NCBI GenBank assembly: GCA_021795965.1
Contig: JAJYOU010000003.1
Span: 1-64,000, forward strand
Direction: 5' to 3'
Length of the DNA stretch: 64,000 bases
Source of the DNA: Chloroflexota bacterium
GTDB lineage: Bacteria > Chloroflexota > Anaerolineae > Anaerolineales > Villigracilaceae
Shown here: piece by piece, positions 34,299 to 43,528 of the stretch
How the letters are laid out: each line of letters opens with the position of its first letter
How positions within the stretch are numbered: the first letter of the stretch is position 1
Translations under genes and position numbers: made by a program
Notes under the pieces: model-generated
Told to the model about the DNA's origin: nothing
Databases searched by the model: none
Seen by the model: the letters and a program-made list of their open reading frames with translations, nothing else

Positions 34299-36437
34299 AT
34301 GACCATTTTTAAATCAAAGATTTCAACAAATTTCGATCTTCCCCGCCGTATCTATCGCTTGAATGAACTCGCTTACAATCTCTGGTGGGTCTGGAATCCA
34401 ATCGCTCAAAGATTGTTCAACCGGATTGATAACAATCTTTGGGAAAGAGTTAACCACAACCCAATCCGCTGGTTGAGAGAAATTCCACGCACGGCCTTAA
34501 ACGCTGCCAGCCAGGATCCTCTTTACCTGGAGCTTTATGATCAAGTATTTACTGAATTTGATCATTATCTGACAGAAAAAGATATGTGGTATGCAACTGC
34601 ATATCCCAAAAAACAACATGAGATCGCTTATTTTTCAATGGAATTTGGTCTGCATGAAACCCTGCCTATTTATTCGGGAGGCTTGGGGGTACTTTCCGGT
34701 GATCATTTGAAGGAAACATCAGATCTCGGACTGCCTTTGGTGGGTATCGGGCTTTTATATACAGAAGGTTACTTTTCCCAACATATCAGTGAAGATGGCT
34801 GGCAGGAAGCCATCAATAATCCTTTGGATTTTTTAAATTTACCTTTAAACCGTGTTCTCAAAGAGGATGGCACCGAACTCACGATTCAAGTTGAATTCCC
34901 CGATGGACCAGTCCAGGCTCGCATCTGGGAAATTCGTGTCGGACGGACCCCACTTTATCTATTAGATACCAATATAGATGCAAATAATTCCTTCGTGCGT
35001 CAGCTAACCACCAGGCTCTACTGGTCTGATGTAAATTTACGGATTATGCAGGAGGTCCTGCTTGGTGTTGGGGGTGTGCGTGCATTGCGCGCCCTGGGTT
35101 TTAACCCACTCGTCTGGCACATGAATGAAGGACATGCAGCTTTTATGATTATTGAACGCGCCCGAGAGCACGTTAAAGAAGGCATGTCTTTCGAAAATGC
35201 ACTCAATAAAACCCAGAAAAATAATGTCTTCACCACTCATACACCAGTGCCCGCAGGAAACGACGAGTTTCCACTCTGGCTGATTGACAAATATCTTGCC
35301 AGTCTTTGGGCAGAATTAGGGATCACGCGCGATCAATTCGTAGACCTCGCCCGCCACCAACAAAGTTGGGGTGAAACCTTCTCAATGCCTGTCTTGGCTC
35401 TTAGAAATTCGAATGGAAGAAATGCTGTTTCTGAACTTCACGGGACCGTCGCCCGCGAAATGTGGAAATACCTTTGGCCTGAGCGCAAAGTCGAAGACGT
35501 ACCGATCACTTATGTCACCAACGGTGTTCACACCGCCACCTGGATGGCACGCCGAATCCGGGGGTTGTATGACAATTATTTTGGACCTGACTGGCTGGAA
35601 CATATTGATGATCTTGAGATGTGGGAAAAAATGGATAATATCCATAACAACGAACTCTGGGCAATTCGAAACCATCTCAAGCGAAAATTGGTACTTTACA
35701 TTCAGGAAAGAGCCCGGAAGCGCTGGATCAGTGGCAGTTTACATCCAGTACAAGTCATCGCCAGCGGGGTCATGCTGGATCCTTACGTCCTTACCATCGG
35801 TTTTGCGCGTCGCTTCGCAACCTATAAACGTGCCAACCTGATTCTGGAAGATATCGACCGTTTGATTAATATGATCAACGTTCCAAACCGTCCAATCCAA
35901 ATCATTTTTTCAGGAAAAGCCCACCCTGCCGATGAACCGGGAAAGATGCTGATCCAGGAGGTTTACCGGGCTGTGAAGAAGGCTGAAAACGGCGGACGAA
36001 TTGTCTTTCTGGAAGATTATGATATGAACCTTGCCCGTTATCTGGTGCAGGGAGTGGATGTATGGATGAATACTCCGCGCCGACCGAATGAAGCCAGCGG
36101 TACTTCAGGCATGAAGGCAGCCCTCAACGGTGCTCTCAATTTTTCGGTTTTGGACGGTTGGTGGCGGGAAGCCTATAACGGCGAAAATGGCTGGTCCATT
36201 GGTCCAGATGCTGATGTGAATTCCCAGGTCCAGGATCAAACCGATATCGATAGTCTTTACCGGACCCTGGAAGAAGAAATTATTCCTCTTTATTATGGTG
36301 AGCGGGATGCGAATAATATGCCGGTGAAATGGCTTGAAAAGGTCAAGAATTCGATGCGCACCATCACTCCACAATTTAATATGCGGCGGATGTTGAAGGA
36401 ATATATCGACCGGCTGTACATCCCAGCCATGAAATAA
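34299..36437 (+). CDS. glgP: Alpha-glucan (glycogen) phosphorylase
   Basis: A 712-residue GT35 phosphorylase of the bacterial 'alpha-glucan family phosphorylase' type, shorter than the 800-plus-residue E. coli form. The N-terminal segment 'LNELAYNLWWVWNPIAQRLF' is typical. 'AYFSMEFGLHETLPIYSGGL' leads the phosphorylase core, and the PLP lysine is in 'GTSGMKAALNG' near 601. It releases glucose-1-phosphate from stored glucan. AAAGGA precedes the ATG. It appears monocistronic, with a hairpin after it. Confidence 0.95.
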   Translation: MTIFKSKISTNFDLPRRIYRLNELAYNLWWVWNPIAQRLFNRIDNNLWERVNHNPIRWLREIPRTALNAASQDPLYLELYDQVFTEFDHYLTEKDMWYATAYPKKQHEIAYFSMEFGLHETLPIYSGGLGVLSGDHLKETSDLGLPLVGIGLLYTEGYFSQHISEDGWQEAINNPLDFLNLPLNRVLKEDGTELTIQVEFPDGPVQARIWEIRVGRTPLYLLDTNIDANNSFVRQLTTRLYWSDVNLRIMQEVLLGVGGVRALRALGFNPLVWHMNEGHAAFMIIERAREHVKEGMSFENALNKTQKNNVFTTHTPVPAGNDEFPLWLIDKYLASLWAELGITRDQFVDLARHQQSWGETFSMPVLALRNSNGRNAVSELHGTVAREMWKYLWPERKVEDVPITYVTNGVHTATWMARRIRGLYDNYFGPDWLEHIDDLEMWEKMDNIHNNELWAIRNHLKRKLVLYIQERARKRWISGSLHPVQVIASGVMLDPYVLTIGFARRFATYKRANLILEDIDRLINMINVPNRPIQIIFSGKAHPADEPGKMLIQEVYRAVKKAENGGRIVFLEDYDMNLARYLVQGVDVWMNTPRRPNEASGTSGMKAALNGALNFSVLDGWWREAYNGENGWSIGPDADVNSQVQDQTDIDSLYRTLEEEIIPLYYGERDANNMPVKWLEKVKNSMRTITPQFNMRRMLKEYIDRLYIPAMK

Positions 36438-36470
36438 ATCCGTCAGATCGGCTAGTTTTAAAATTCAAAC

Positions 36471-36499
36471 AGGTTGCCGGTTGCAATGACTGGCAACCT
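36471..36499 (+). terminator. Terminator after glgP
   Basis: AGGTTGCC and GGCAACCT form an 8-bp stem with a 13-base loop, followed by a pyrimidine-rich CTTCTTATT. The T run is weak. Confidence 0.5.
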
Positions 36500-36641
36500 C
36501 TTCTTATTAATATGGTTTTAGAAATCAAAACGTTTATCACTGGCACATGAATTATTTTTACTGGTCAAAAAATGTTCAGTGGTAAACTTAAATAATCTTA
36601 TTGACAAGTAATCTGTTAAACAGGAAAAGGATTTTTAATTA

Positions 36642-37169
36642 ATGGAATATATACTCAGCCCCGCAGCATGGATGGGAGCGCTTGCAATTTTTGCCATGCG
36701 GGTTTCAGATATGAGCATGGATACCATGCGAATGCTCTTTGTTATGCGCGGACGGAAAAGTATTGCTTGGGTGCTTGGATTTTTTCAATCAACAATTTAT
36801 ATTGTGGCTATCACTTCAGTATTAAGCCACCTCAATAATCCGCTCAACATCATTGGGTATGCCGCTGGTTTTGCCACAGGAAATGTGGTTGGTATGTTTA
36901 TTGAAGAACGACTGGCAATTGGGCATATTCATCTCTGGATCATCAGTCCAAGACTTGGAGTTTCGATGGCGCAGGTCCTGCGGGACAAAGGTTTTGGTGT
37001 AACCGAGATAGCCGCCAGGGGCAAGGATGGAATGGTCAGCGTTCTTTCAGTCAGTGTGCTTCGCAAGGAAGTCACCCACGTTGAAACGCTGGTTCATGAA
37101 AAGGATCCAGAAGCCTTCATGACATCTGAAGATATGCGCCCGGTGAGGCGAGGATTCTGGAGAGCATAA
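36642..37169 (+). CDS. UPF0316-type membrane protein (DUF5698/DUF2179)
   Basis: A 175-residue protein. Three membrane helices occupy residues 8-95 and a soluble DUF2179-like domain follows ('ISPRLGVSMAQVLRDKGFGV…EIAARGKDGMVSVL'). The segment 'RVSDMSMDTMRMLFVMRG' is characteristic of UPF0316 proteins such as YebE of Bacillus. The function of the family is unknown; the soluble domain resembles small ligand or nucleotide sensors. The gene stands alone, with 87 bases to the next gene. Confidence 0.85.
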   Translation: MEYILSPAAWMGALAIFAMRVSDMSMDTMRMLFVMRGRKSIAWVLGFFQSTIYIVAITSVLSHLNNPLNIIGYAAGFATGNVVGMFIEERLAIGHIHLWIISPRLGVSMAQVLRDKGFGVTEIAARGKDGMVSVLSVSVLRKEVTHVETLVHEKDPEAFMTSEDMRPVRRGFWRA

Positions 37170-37256
37170 GCGTATCTTGTTTTGACTGATTTAAAAATCG
37201 TTTTGTAATGGCAAAAGAACGGTCTTGACGCCCAAAAAGGATAAAATTAACCTACC

Positions 37257-39401
37257 ATGAAACAAGTCATTCAAAACATGCGTGATGGTCAAACAACCAT
37301 TGTTGAGATCCCTATCCCCACTCCCCAGCCTGGCCAGGCACTGGTGCAAGTTGCTGCTTCGCTTGTTTCAGCAGGGACAGAAAGAATGCTGGTTGAATTC
37401 GGAGAAAAATCTCTCATTGGAAAAGCTCGCTCCCGCCCTGATCTGGTCCGGCAGGTGATCGATAAAATCAAAAGGGAAGGATTGGTTTCGAGCCTGGATG
37501 CAACATTCAACCGGCTGGATTCGCCCATGTCCCTCGGGTATTCATCCTCTGGAACCATCATCGCTCTCGGGGATGGGATGGAGGGATTTAAAGTCGGTCA
37601 AAGGGTGGCTTGTGCGGGTGGGGGCTACGCAGTTCACGCTGAATTCAATCTTGTGCCAAAAAATTTGCTCACCCAGCTGCCTGAAACTGTCGATTTTGAA
37701 TCTGCAGCGTTTACGACCCTCGGTGCCATTGCTTTGCATGGTTTTCGCCTGGCGGAACCCCAGGTTGGAGAACGTGTTGCCGTAATTGGCCTGGGACTGT
37801 TAGGTTTGCTAACCATCCAAATTGCCAAAGCCGCAGGTTGCCAGGTTTTTGGGATCGATATCAATTCTTCGCGGGTCTCGCTTGCCCGTGAATTCGGTGT
37901 TGAAGCGGTTTTAAGAGCTGAGTCTTTCGAGCCCGCTTTGGCTTTTACCAATAATTCCGGATTCGACTGCGTGATCATTTGCGCAGATACTCCATCCAAT
38001 GACCCGGTCCAAATGGCAGGCGTTATCGCTCGGAACCGGGGAAGAGTAGTCGCAACTGGCGCAGTGGGTCTCAATTTACCCCGGAAAATTTATTATGAGA
38101 AGGAAATTTCATTTATTAATTCACGCTCGTACGGTCCCGGTCGATACGATGCCTCCTACGAAGAAAAAGGGCTGGATTATCCAATAGGTTATGTTCGCTG
38201 GACCGAGGGGCGAAACTTTCAGACCGTTGTTGAATTGATGGATCAGGGAAAACTGAAGGTTAAACCCCTTATTACCCAACGTTTTCCGATTGAAAGTGCA
38301 GCCGAAGCGTATGATGTCATCACAGGAAAAACAAAAATTCCATTTCTTGGAATCCTGTTGACCTATCCCCAGGGACCAGTTCCAAATGTAAACGAAATTC
38401 CGCTCAAACATCCCAATTTCAGCCCGATTGATGATGTCAAACTGGGAGTCCTCGGCGCTGGATTGTTTGCGAATGCCACCCTATTACCTGCACTCAAGAA
38501 AATTGAAGGAATTTCACTGGTTGGAATTGCTTCAGCCAGCGGGCTGCACGCAATGCACTCCGGAAAGAAATTTGGATTCTCGTATGCCTGCTCGGACGAG
38601 AAAAAAATCCTGAACGACCCGGAAATTAACACCATTGCCATTCTAACCCGGCATGACCGGCATGCCGATCTTGTGATTAATGGTTTGCAGGCTGGGAAGA
38701 ATGTTTTCGTTGAGAAACCTCTGGCAATAAACCGCGAACAACTCGAGAAAATTGTTAACCAGCTTGGACAGGAAAACAAGGGTCTTTTGATGGCAGGCTT
38801 CAATCGTCGTTTTGCTCCGCTTGTCCGCAAGCTATTTCAATTTTTAAAAGGACGACAAGAACCTCTTTATGTTCATTACCGGGTGAACGCCGGCTACATT
38901 CCAAAGGATCATTGGACACAGGATCCGGTTCAAGGTGGCGGGCGAATTATTGGGGAAGGCTGCCATTTTGTGGACCTGATCAGCTACCTGGTAGGATCCA
39001 TTCCTGTTAATGTTCGCGCACAGTCACTGCCTGACAATGGAAAATACTGCGAAGATAACATGACGATGACCTTCCAATTCGAGGATGGTTCAATTGGTGT
39101 TGTGGATTACTTGGCAAATGGCGATAAATCTTTCCCCAAGGAGCGTGTTGAAGTTTTCTGCGCTGGTAAGGTGGCTGTCTTGGATGATTATCGTACGCTC
39201 GAAACGATCGCCAATGGGAAGCGCCACAAGTTTTTCACTTTTAAACAGGATAAAGGTCACGGCGCCGAAATGGTTGCCCTTGTGGAAGGAATCCGCAGCG
39301 GGATTGTACCCATCCCTTACGATCATTTGATTGGGGTTACCAAGGCGACCTTTGCAGCGGTGGAATCCATCCGGCAAAATGGGGAGAAAATAAAGGTCTG
39401 A
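37257..39401 (+). CDS. Bi-domain oxidoreductase (zinc-alcohol dehydrogenase-like plus Gfo/Idh/MocA)
   Basis: A 714-residue fusion. Residues 1-370 are a medium-chain dehydrogenase ('GYSSSGTIIALGDGMEGFKV', Rossmann 'AVIGLGLLGLLTIQIAKAAG'). Residues 390-714 are a Gfo/Idh/MocA oxidoreductase ('KLGVLGAGLFANATLLPAL', 'KNVFVEKPLAINREQLEKI'). Such fusions are found near cell-surface sugar loci and are thought to oxidise and re-reduce sugar substrates; the substrate is unknown. The classical catalytic-zinc Cys/His set is not obvious in the first domain. Expressed alone. Confidence 0.9.
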   Translation: MKQVIQNMRDGQTTIVEIPIPTPQPGQALVQVAASLVSAGTERMLVEFGEKSLIGKARSRPDLVRQVIDKIKREGLVSSLDATFNRLDSPMSLGYSSSGTIIALGDGMEGFKVGQRVACAGGGYAVHAEFNLVPKNLLTQLPETVDFESAAFTTLGAIALHGFRLAEPQVGERVAVIGLGLLGLLTIQIAKAAGCQVFGIDINSSRVSLAREFGVEAVLRAESFEPALAFTNNSGFDCVIICADTPSNDPVQMAGVIARNRGRVVATGAVGLNLPRKIYYEKEISFINSRSYGPGRYDASYEEKGLDYPIGYVRWTEGRNFQTVVELMDQGKLKVKPLITQRFPIESAAEAYDVITGKTKIPFLGILLTYPQGPVPNVNEIPLKHPNFSPIDDVKLGVLGAGLFANATLLPALKKIEGISLVGIASASGLHAMHSGKKFGFSYACSDEKKILNDPEINTIAILTRHDRHADLVINGLQAGKNVFVEKPLAINREQLEKIVNQLGQENKGLLMAGFNRRFAPLVRKLFQFLKGRQEPLYVHYRVNAGYIPKDHWTQDPVQGGGRIIGEGCHFVDLISYLVGSIPVNVRAQSLPDNGKYCEDNMTMTFQFEDGSIGVVDYLANGDKSFPKERVEVFCAGKVAVLDDYRTLETIANGKRHKFFTFKQDKGHGAEMVALVEGIRSGIVPIPYDHLIGVTKATFAAVESIRQNGEKIKV

Positions 39402-39463
39402 TTTTTAAATTAAAAGAAACTTCCCTTTTCTTGTCATCAAACTCAAAAAAAGAGGAAATCCCG

Positions 39464-39522
39464 AATCCTGAGAGATCGACGAACTGCTTCATCGGTTTGA
39501 AACTGCCTCAGGATTTTGTTTT
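39464..39522 (+). terminator. Terminator after the bi-domain oxidoreductase
   Basis: AATCCTGAG and CTCAGGATT (9 bp) enclose a long loop and are followed by TTGTTTT. Plausible terminator; the loop is unusually long. Confidence 0.45.
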
Positions 39523-39615
39523 ATTATGTCGCGGGGATTTATTGCTTTATTCCATCATTCATTTTATTTCCTGGAATGGGAAATCCTTTCAATATTAACC
39601 AGAAAATTGAACAAA

Positions 39616-40725
39616 TTAATTGATGGACCAGACTTTTCCAGCAGGAACAATGGCTCTTTCAGGCACATCAGCTAACAGGATTGCGCCGTTTCCGATGCGC
39701 GCCCCGTTGCCTATTTTGATTCCGATTGCTGTGGTCACACCCATCCCAACCAAAACTTTTTCGCCGACATGAACATGACCTGCCAGCATGGCACCCGGCG
39801 CAATATGCGTGTACATCCCAATCTCGCAATCATGCGAAACAATTGCTCCCGTATTGACCATGCATTTTTCATGGAGAACGGCTGAAGATCCAACGTATGC
39901 ATTTGCAAAAACCTGGACACCATCAAATACGCTTGCAGAGGCTTCCACCATTGACCTCGGATGGCAAAGTGCAGGAAAAGAAAAACCGGTTCGTTCCAGC
40001 AATTCAAACAATGTCACTCGGATGGAGATATTGATAATTCCACCTACCCCATTTGCTGCCAGGCTGATGCCATCATCTATTAGTCTGGGAAGAATTTCGC
40101 GGGTACCCAGGACTGGAATTCCCAGTACCGAAGTTCCGGTTAGCGACGGGTTATCATCTATAATCCCCTCGATAATATGCGTCCCCAAGAAACCGACCAT
40201 TTCCATGATTGCCTTGGCATGACCACCTGCCCCATAAATAATCATTTTAGAGTTCTTCGGTTTCAAACCTGGCTCAACAGATCTTAATGCAAGGCGCTTG
40301 ATGGTTGACTCTGTGATCATTTGATCGTGTGGAAGGGTGGAAAAATCGACACCCAGGCTTTCTGCGAGGGCACGTGCAGGCTTGGTCATTCTTAATTCGG
40401 CAAATGGTTTAAGTACAGATTCTCCTCCAGTGGATGTGGAATTCGGATCGCGAGGTTCGATATCTGGAAAATCGACCGGTTCGTCCGGTGTGGCGCTGAT
40501 ATAAGCCAGGAGGGCTCCGACTGCCAGCGTGTCTCCATGTCTGGCAACCAGCCTGAAATAGCCTGAAACGGGCGACTCAATATCCGCAGCTGCTTTGGTG
40601 GTTTCGATGGTGAATATAAGGTCATCTTTTTTAACCAGGGAACCATCAGGGACATGAATCTCAACCAGGTTTGCTTCTGGTTCATTGGCGTTTAATAAGG
40701 GGACAAAAACAGGAATGGATGTCAT
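39616..40725 (-). CDS. Lipoyl domain plus NeuD-type acyltransferase hybrid
   Basis: A 369-residue chain with three parts. Residues 1-80 form a lipoyl/biotinyl domain whose attachment lysine is in 'FTIETTKAAADIES'. Residues about 105-145 look like an E1/E3-binding helix pair ('TKPARALAESLGVDFSTL'). Residues 155-369 are a NeuD/PglD-like sugar O- or N-acyltransferase with 'IIYGAGGHAKAIMEM' and left-handed beta-helix hexapeptides near the end. A true E2 would have a chloramphenicol-acetyltransferase-like catalytic domain with HxxxDG; this has none. With E1 alpha and beta genes nearby, it may pass an acyl group from lipoate to a sugar. That role is inferred. Confidence 0.8.
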   Translation of the reverse strand: MTSIPVFVPLLNANEPEANLVEIHVPDGSLVKKDDLIFTIETTKAAADIESPVSGYFRLVARHGDTLAVGALLAYISATPDEPVDFPDIEPRDPNSTSTGGESVLKPFAELRMTKPARALAESLGVDFSTLPHDQMITESTIKRLALRSVEPGLKPKNSKMIIYGAGGHAKAIMEMVGFLGTHIIEGIIDDNPSLTGTSVLGIPVLGTREILPRLIDDGISLAANGVGGIINISIRVTLFELLERTGFSFPALCHPRSMVEASASVFDGVQVFANAYVGSSAVLHEKCMVNTGAIVSHDCEIGMYTHIAPGAMLAGHVHVGEKVLVGMGVTTAIGIKIGNGARIGNGAILLADVPERAIVPAGKVWSIN

Positions 40726-40806
40726 AGTGATTATTGAGAACTGATTATTGTAATTTTACCTGCTTTAGAACATAATATAATAATCATTTTAATATTGGAG
40801 GAATAG

Positions 40807-41487
40807 ATGAATTTAGGTTTCGCATTTACTTATATATTTCAGGACCCAGATTGGCTGAAAAAAGTGGGACTCGCAGCTGTTATCTCGCTCATTCCCATTG
40901 TGGGATTTATCATTTTGTTGGGTTGGGGACTTGAAATAATCCAAAGAACCCTGAATAACAATCCTACTCCGTTACCGGATTGGGACGATTTTGGTGGTCA
41001 TCTTCAAAGAGGCTGGAAACCGCTCGTCGTCATCCTGGCTTATTCCCTTCCATTATTTATCATGACCATTTGTCAATCAACCCTGCAGTTGGGCGTGACT
41101 TTAGGTGCCCAAAATATGGATTCAGCCACGGTTGGAACAACAATCATGACCGTCCTGATTTGCATGAGCCTTCTGATATTATTTGTTTCCATTGCCTTTG
41201 GAATTTTGACCTCGGTTGCGATCGGAAACCTGGCAGCCAAAGGTGAATTGAGAGATGCATTCCAATTCAGGGAAATCTTCAGGCTTTTCCGGGCTGGAAT
41301 GGGTCCTTACATTATCCAATTTATCGTGATGGGTTTTGCTTCTATGGTCCTGGGGACGGTTGGAATGCTGTTTTGTTTCGTGGGAATTTTTATCGTGCAG
41401 GCTTATCTCGTTACGGTCTTCAGTAACCTGACCGCACAATCTTATAAAATCGCAAAATCTGTACTTGCCCCGCCAAGTCAAATTTAA
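40807..41487 (+). CDS. DUF4013 membrane protein
   Basis: A 226-residue integral membrane protein with about five hydrophobic helices, beginning 'AFTYIFQDPDWLKKVGLAAV' and including 'PDWDDFGGHLQRGWKPLVV', both typical of DUF4013. A perfect GGAGG precedes the ATG. Its function is unknown. It lies on the opposite strand between the lipoyl hybrid gene and the E1 genes, so it is probably unrelated to them. Confidence 0.9.
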   Translation: MNLGFAFTYIFQDPDWLKKVGLAAVISLIPIVGFIILLGWGLEIIQRTLNNNPTPLPDWDDFGGHLQRGWKPLVVILAYSLPLFIMTICQSTLQLGVTLGAQNMDSATVGTTIMTVLICMSLLILFVSIAFGILTSVAIGNLAAKGELRDAFQFREIFRLFRAGMGPYIIQFIVMGFASMVLGTVGMLFCFVGIFIVQAYLVTVFSNLTAQSYKIAKSVLAPPSQI

Positions 41488-41499
41488 TTTAGAACGACA

Positions 41500-41531
41500 A
41501 GATGCGGACGATAAATTTATCTTCCGCATCT
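41500..41531. terminator. Bidirectional terminator
   Basis: AGATGCGGA and TCCGCATCT (9 bp) lie between two convergent genes, with T runs on the plus strand. Confidence 0.8.
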
Positions 41532-41533
41532 TT

Positions 41534-42553
41534 TTAATTAACCATATCGAGCGCCAGTTCTTTGATCAATTCCTGGGAGGGCAGTATTTTCTCTTCGAGC
41601 GATTTTGAATTGGCAATCGGTAAATCAAGCGCGGCTGCCCTGCGAACCTTGATGGAAGGTATCGCTTCGGCAGCCCGGGCGACCACTTCAGCCCCCCAGC
41701 CCAGGGTGAAAGTCCCCTCCTCAACGGTCAGGAGAGCGCGAGTGCGACGGATCGATTCAAAAAGAGGGTCCATTTCAAAGGGATTAAGTTGACTGAAAAC
41801 AACAATCTCACAAAAAATCTCGTCCTCGTAAGCCAATTCGAGGGCTGCTTTCCGGGCAAGTTCAAAATTGTAGCCGTAGGTTGCAATCGTCAGTTTCGAT
41901 TTTTCGGCAGAGGAAAATTTCAGGGTGTGAGTTGGAAATGGACCAGCTGAGGAAACAATCTCAAAATCCTGAAGATCTCCAAGCCCATATTCCAACACCG
42001 GGCAAGTGTATAACAATTTATGCTCTACGAATAAAATTGGCCTTTCCTCTTGAGAAATTGCCGTTTCAAGTAATTTCCCTGGGTCGGGAAGCGAATTTGG
42101 CGCAACCACCCTTAAGCCGGGGACTCCCAGGAATAATTTTTCCAACGATTGGGAATGGGTGGGACCGTATCCCCGCCTGCCACCCATGGGTGTCCGTATG
42201 ACCAAGGGGACTCGAACCTGATCATTGTACATCCAGCGAAACTTGGCGGCGTGATTGATAATCTGGTCGGCTGTCAGGGTCACAAAATCACCGAACATGA
42301 TTTCCACAACCGGGTGCAGACCTGCAAGTGCCAGACCGTTTGAGATTCCAACAATCGCTGATTCTGAAATTGGAGTGCTGAGTACCCTCTCAGGAAATCT
42401 TGTGGATAAGCCACGGGTCACTTTAAAAGCTCCACCATAGGGATCGAGGATATCCTCGCCCAGGAGGTAAACCCGGTCATCTTTTTCCATAACTTGCAGG
42501 AGGGCATTATTTAAGGATTCCAAAACAGTAAGCATGATGGGAGTATTTTTCAA
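41534..42553 (-). CDS. 2-oxoacid dehydrogenase E1 beta subunit
   Basis: A 339-residue transketolase-like beta subunit with 'YLLGEDILDPYGGAFKVTRG', 'STPISESAIVGISNGLA' and 'VPLVIRTPMGGRRGYGPTHSQ', the active-site-tunnel elements of pyruvate, branched-chain and acetoin dehydrogenases. With the alpha subunit it decarboxylates a 2-oxoacid and transfers the acyl group to a lipoyl domain. A TTG start at 42,553 gives the listed length; an ATG at 42,535 is the alternative. The alpha gene ends 33 bases upstream. No conventional E2 or E3 gene is in the window. Confidence 0.9.
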   Translation of the reverse strand: MKNTPIMLTVLESLNNALLQVMEKDDRVYLLGEDILDPYGGAFKVTRGLSTRFPERVLSTPISESAIVGISNGLALAGLHPVVEIMFGDFVTLTADQIINHAAKFRWMYNDQVRVPLVIRTPMGGRRGYGPTHSQSLEKLFLGVPGLRVVAPNSLPDPGKLLETAISQEERPILFVEHKLLYTCPVLEYGLGDLQDFEIVSSAGPFPTHTLKFSSAEKSKLTIATYGYNFELARKAALELAYEDEIFCEIVVFSQLNPFEMDPLFESIRRTRALLTVEEGTFTLGWGAEVVARAAEAIPSIKVRRAAALDLPIANSKSLEEKILPSQELIKELALDMVN

Positions 42554-42586
42554 AAAATCAGGTCTTCTTAATGTTGGATAAATATT

Positions 42587-43486
42587 TCATGGCTTTAGAA
42601 CTGGAAAAGGATCTGCACTTGCCCGTAAAAAAGCATCATCAACCAGGATCGAAACAGCCGATTCGACTTTCTTTAATTCTTCCGCGGATAAACGAGAAGC
42701 CTGAATGCGAAGAGGATCAAACTTGGCACGAATACTTGTAATAGTTTCACGGTCTCGCGTGTCATCCCCCTTGCTGTGAGCTGAAAATCGATACGTATGA
42801 AGGATCAATGCCGCTGGAGATTGATTTTCGCGAACATAATCCACTGCATTTTTTGCCCCAGGTCTGAGTTCGAGAACATCACTGGATTCGAATTCGTAAG
42901 TTTTAATCCCGAAAGCTTCAAATCGAGCTGAAATGGAACCGCTGACCGCTACCTCCATCGGAGTGGTTTGAGCATAGCGGTTATTTTCAACCACGAAGAG
43001 GATCGGCAAGTTCCAAAGTGAAGCGATGTTAAGACTTTCGTACAAGACCCCTTCACCGAGTGTGCCATCACCAATAAAGACGATAGCGATATCTTTACTT
43101 TTCAATTTTTTCTTTGCAAGCGCCATCCCGCTGGCGACCGGAACAATGCCACCCTGGATGCCATTCGTAAAAAAATTTCGCCAATGAATATGCTGGCTGC
43201 CGCCTCGTCCACCCACTAGCCCGGTCTTCTTCCCCATTAATTCTGCAGCCAGTCGATAAGGATCGCCCCCGTACGCCAGGAAATGTCCATGGCAGCGGTG
43301 ATTACTCCATATGATATCATCCTGAGCGATGGATGAAAAAATAGCCGCAGCGTCCGCTTCCTGCCCTATGTAAGCGTGTGTGGTTCCAACGAGTTTCCCC
43401 GAAGAAAATTCAGCCAGTGCTCGTTCTTCAAAACGACGGATCAGGAGCATGGTGAAATATAGATCATAATCTTGACTCATAGGCAT
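42587..43486 (-). CDS. 2-oxoacid dehydrogenase E1 alpha subunit
   Basis: A 299-residue thiamine-diphosphate enzyme subunit. The ThDP motif runs from 'FIGDGTLGEGVLYESL' to 'VENNRYAQ', with 'GGRGGSQHIHW' and 'RFSAHSKGDDTR' as further family markers. The start is 43,486 or 43,480 (MPMSQ or MSQ). It forms the heterotetrameric E1 with the next gene. The substrate cannot be told from sequence. It is short for the family (about 320-360), with a brief N-terminus. Confidence 0.9.
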   Translation of the reverse strand: MPMSQDYDLYFTMLLIRRFEERALAEFSSGKLVGTTHAYIGQEADAAAIFSSIAQDDIIWSNHRCHGHFLAYGGDPYRLAAELMGKKTGLVGGRGGSQHIHWRNFFTNGIQGGIVPVASGMALAKKKLKSKDIAIVFIGDGTLGEGVLYESLNIASLWNLPILFVVENNRYAQTTPMEVAVSGSISARFEAFGIKTYEFESSDVLELRPGAKNAVDYVRENQSPAALILHTYRFSAHSKGDDTRDRETITSIRAKFDPLRIQASRLSAEELKKVESAVSILVDDAFLRASADPFPVLKP

Positions 43487-43528
43487 AAATTATAGCAGAG
43501 GTAATGAGATGGTATAATTAGAATTTGT

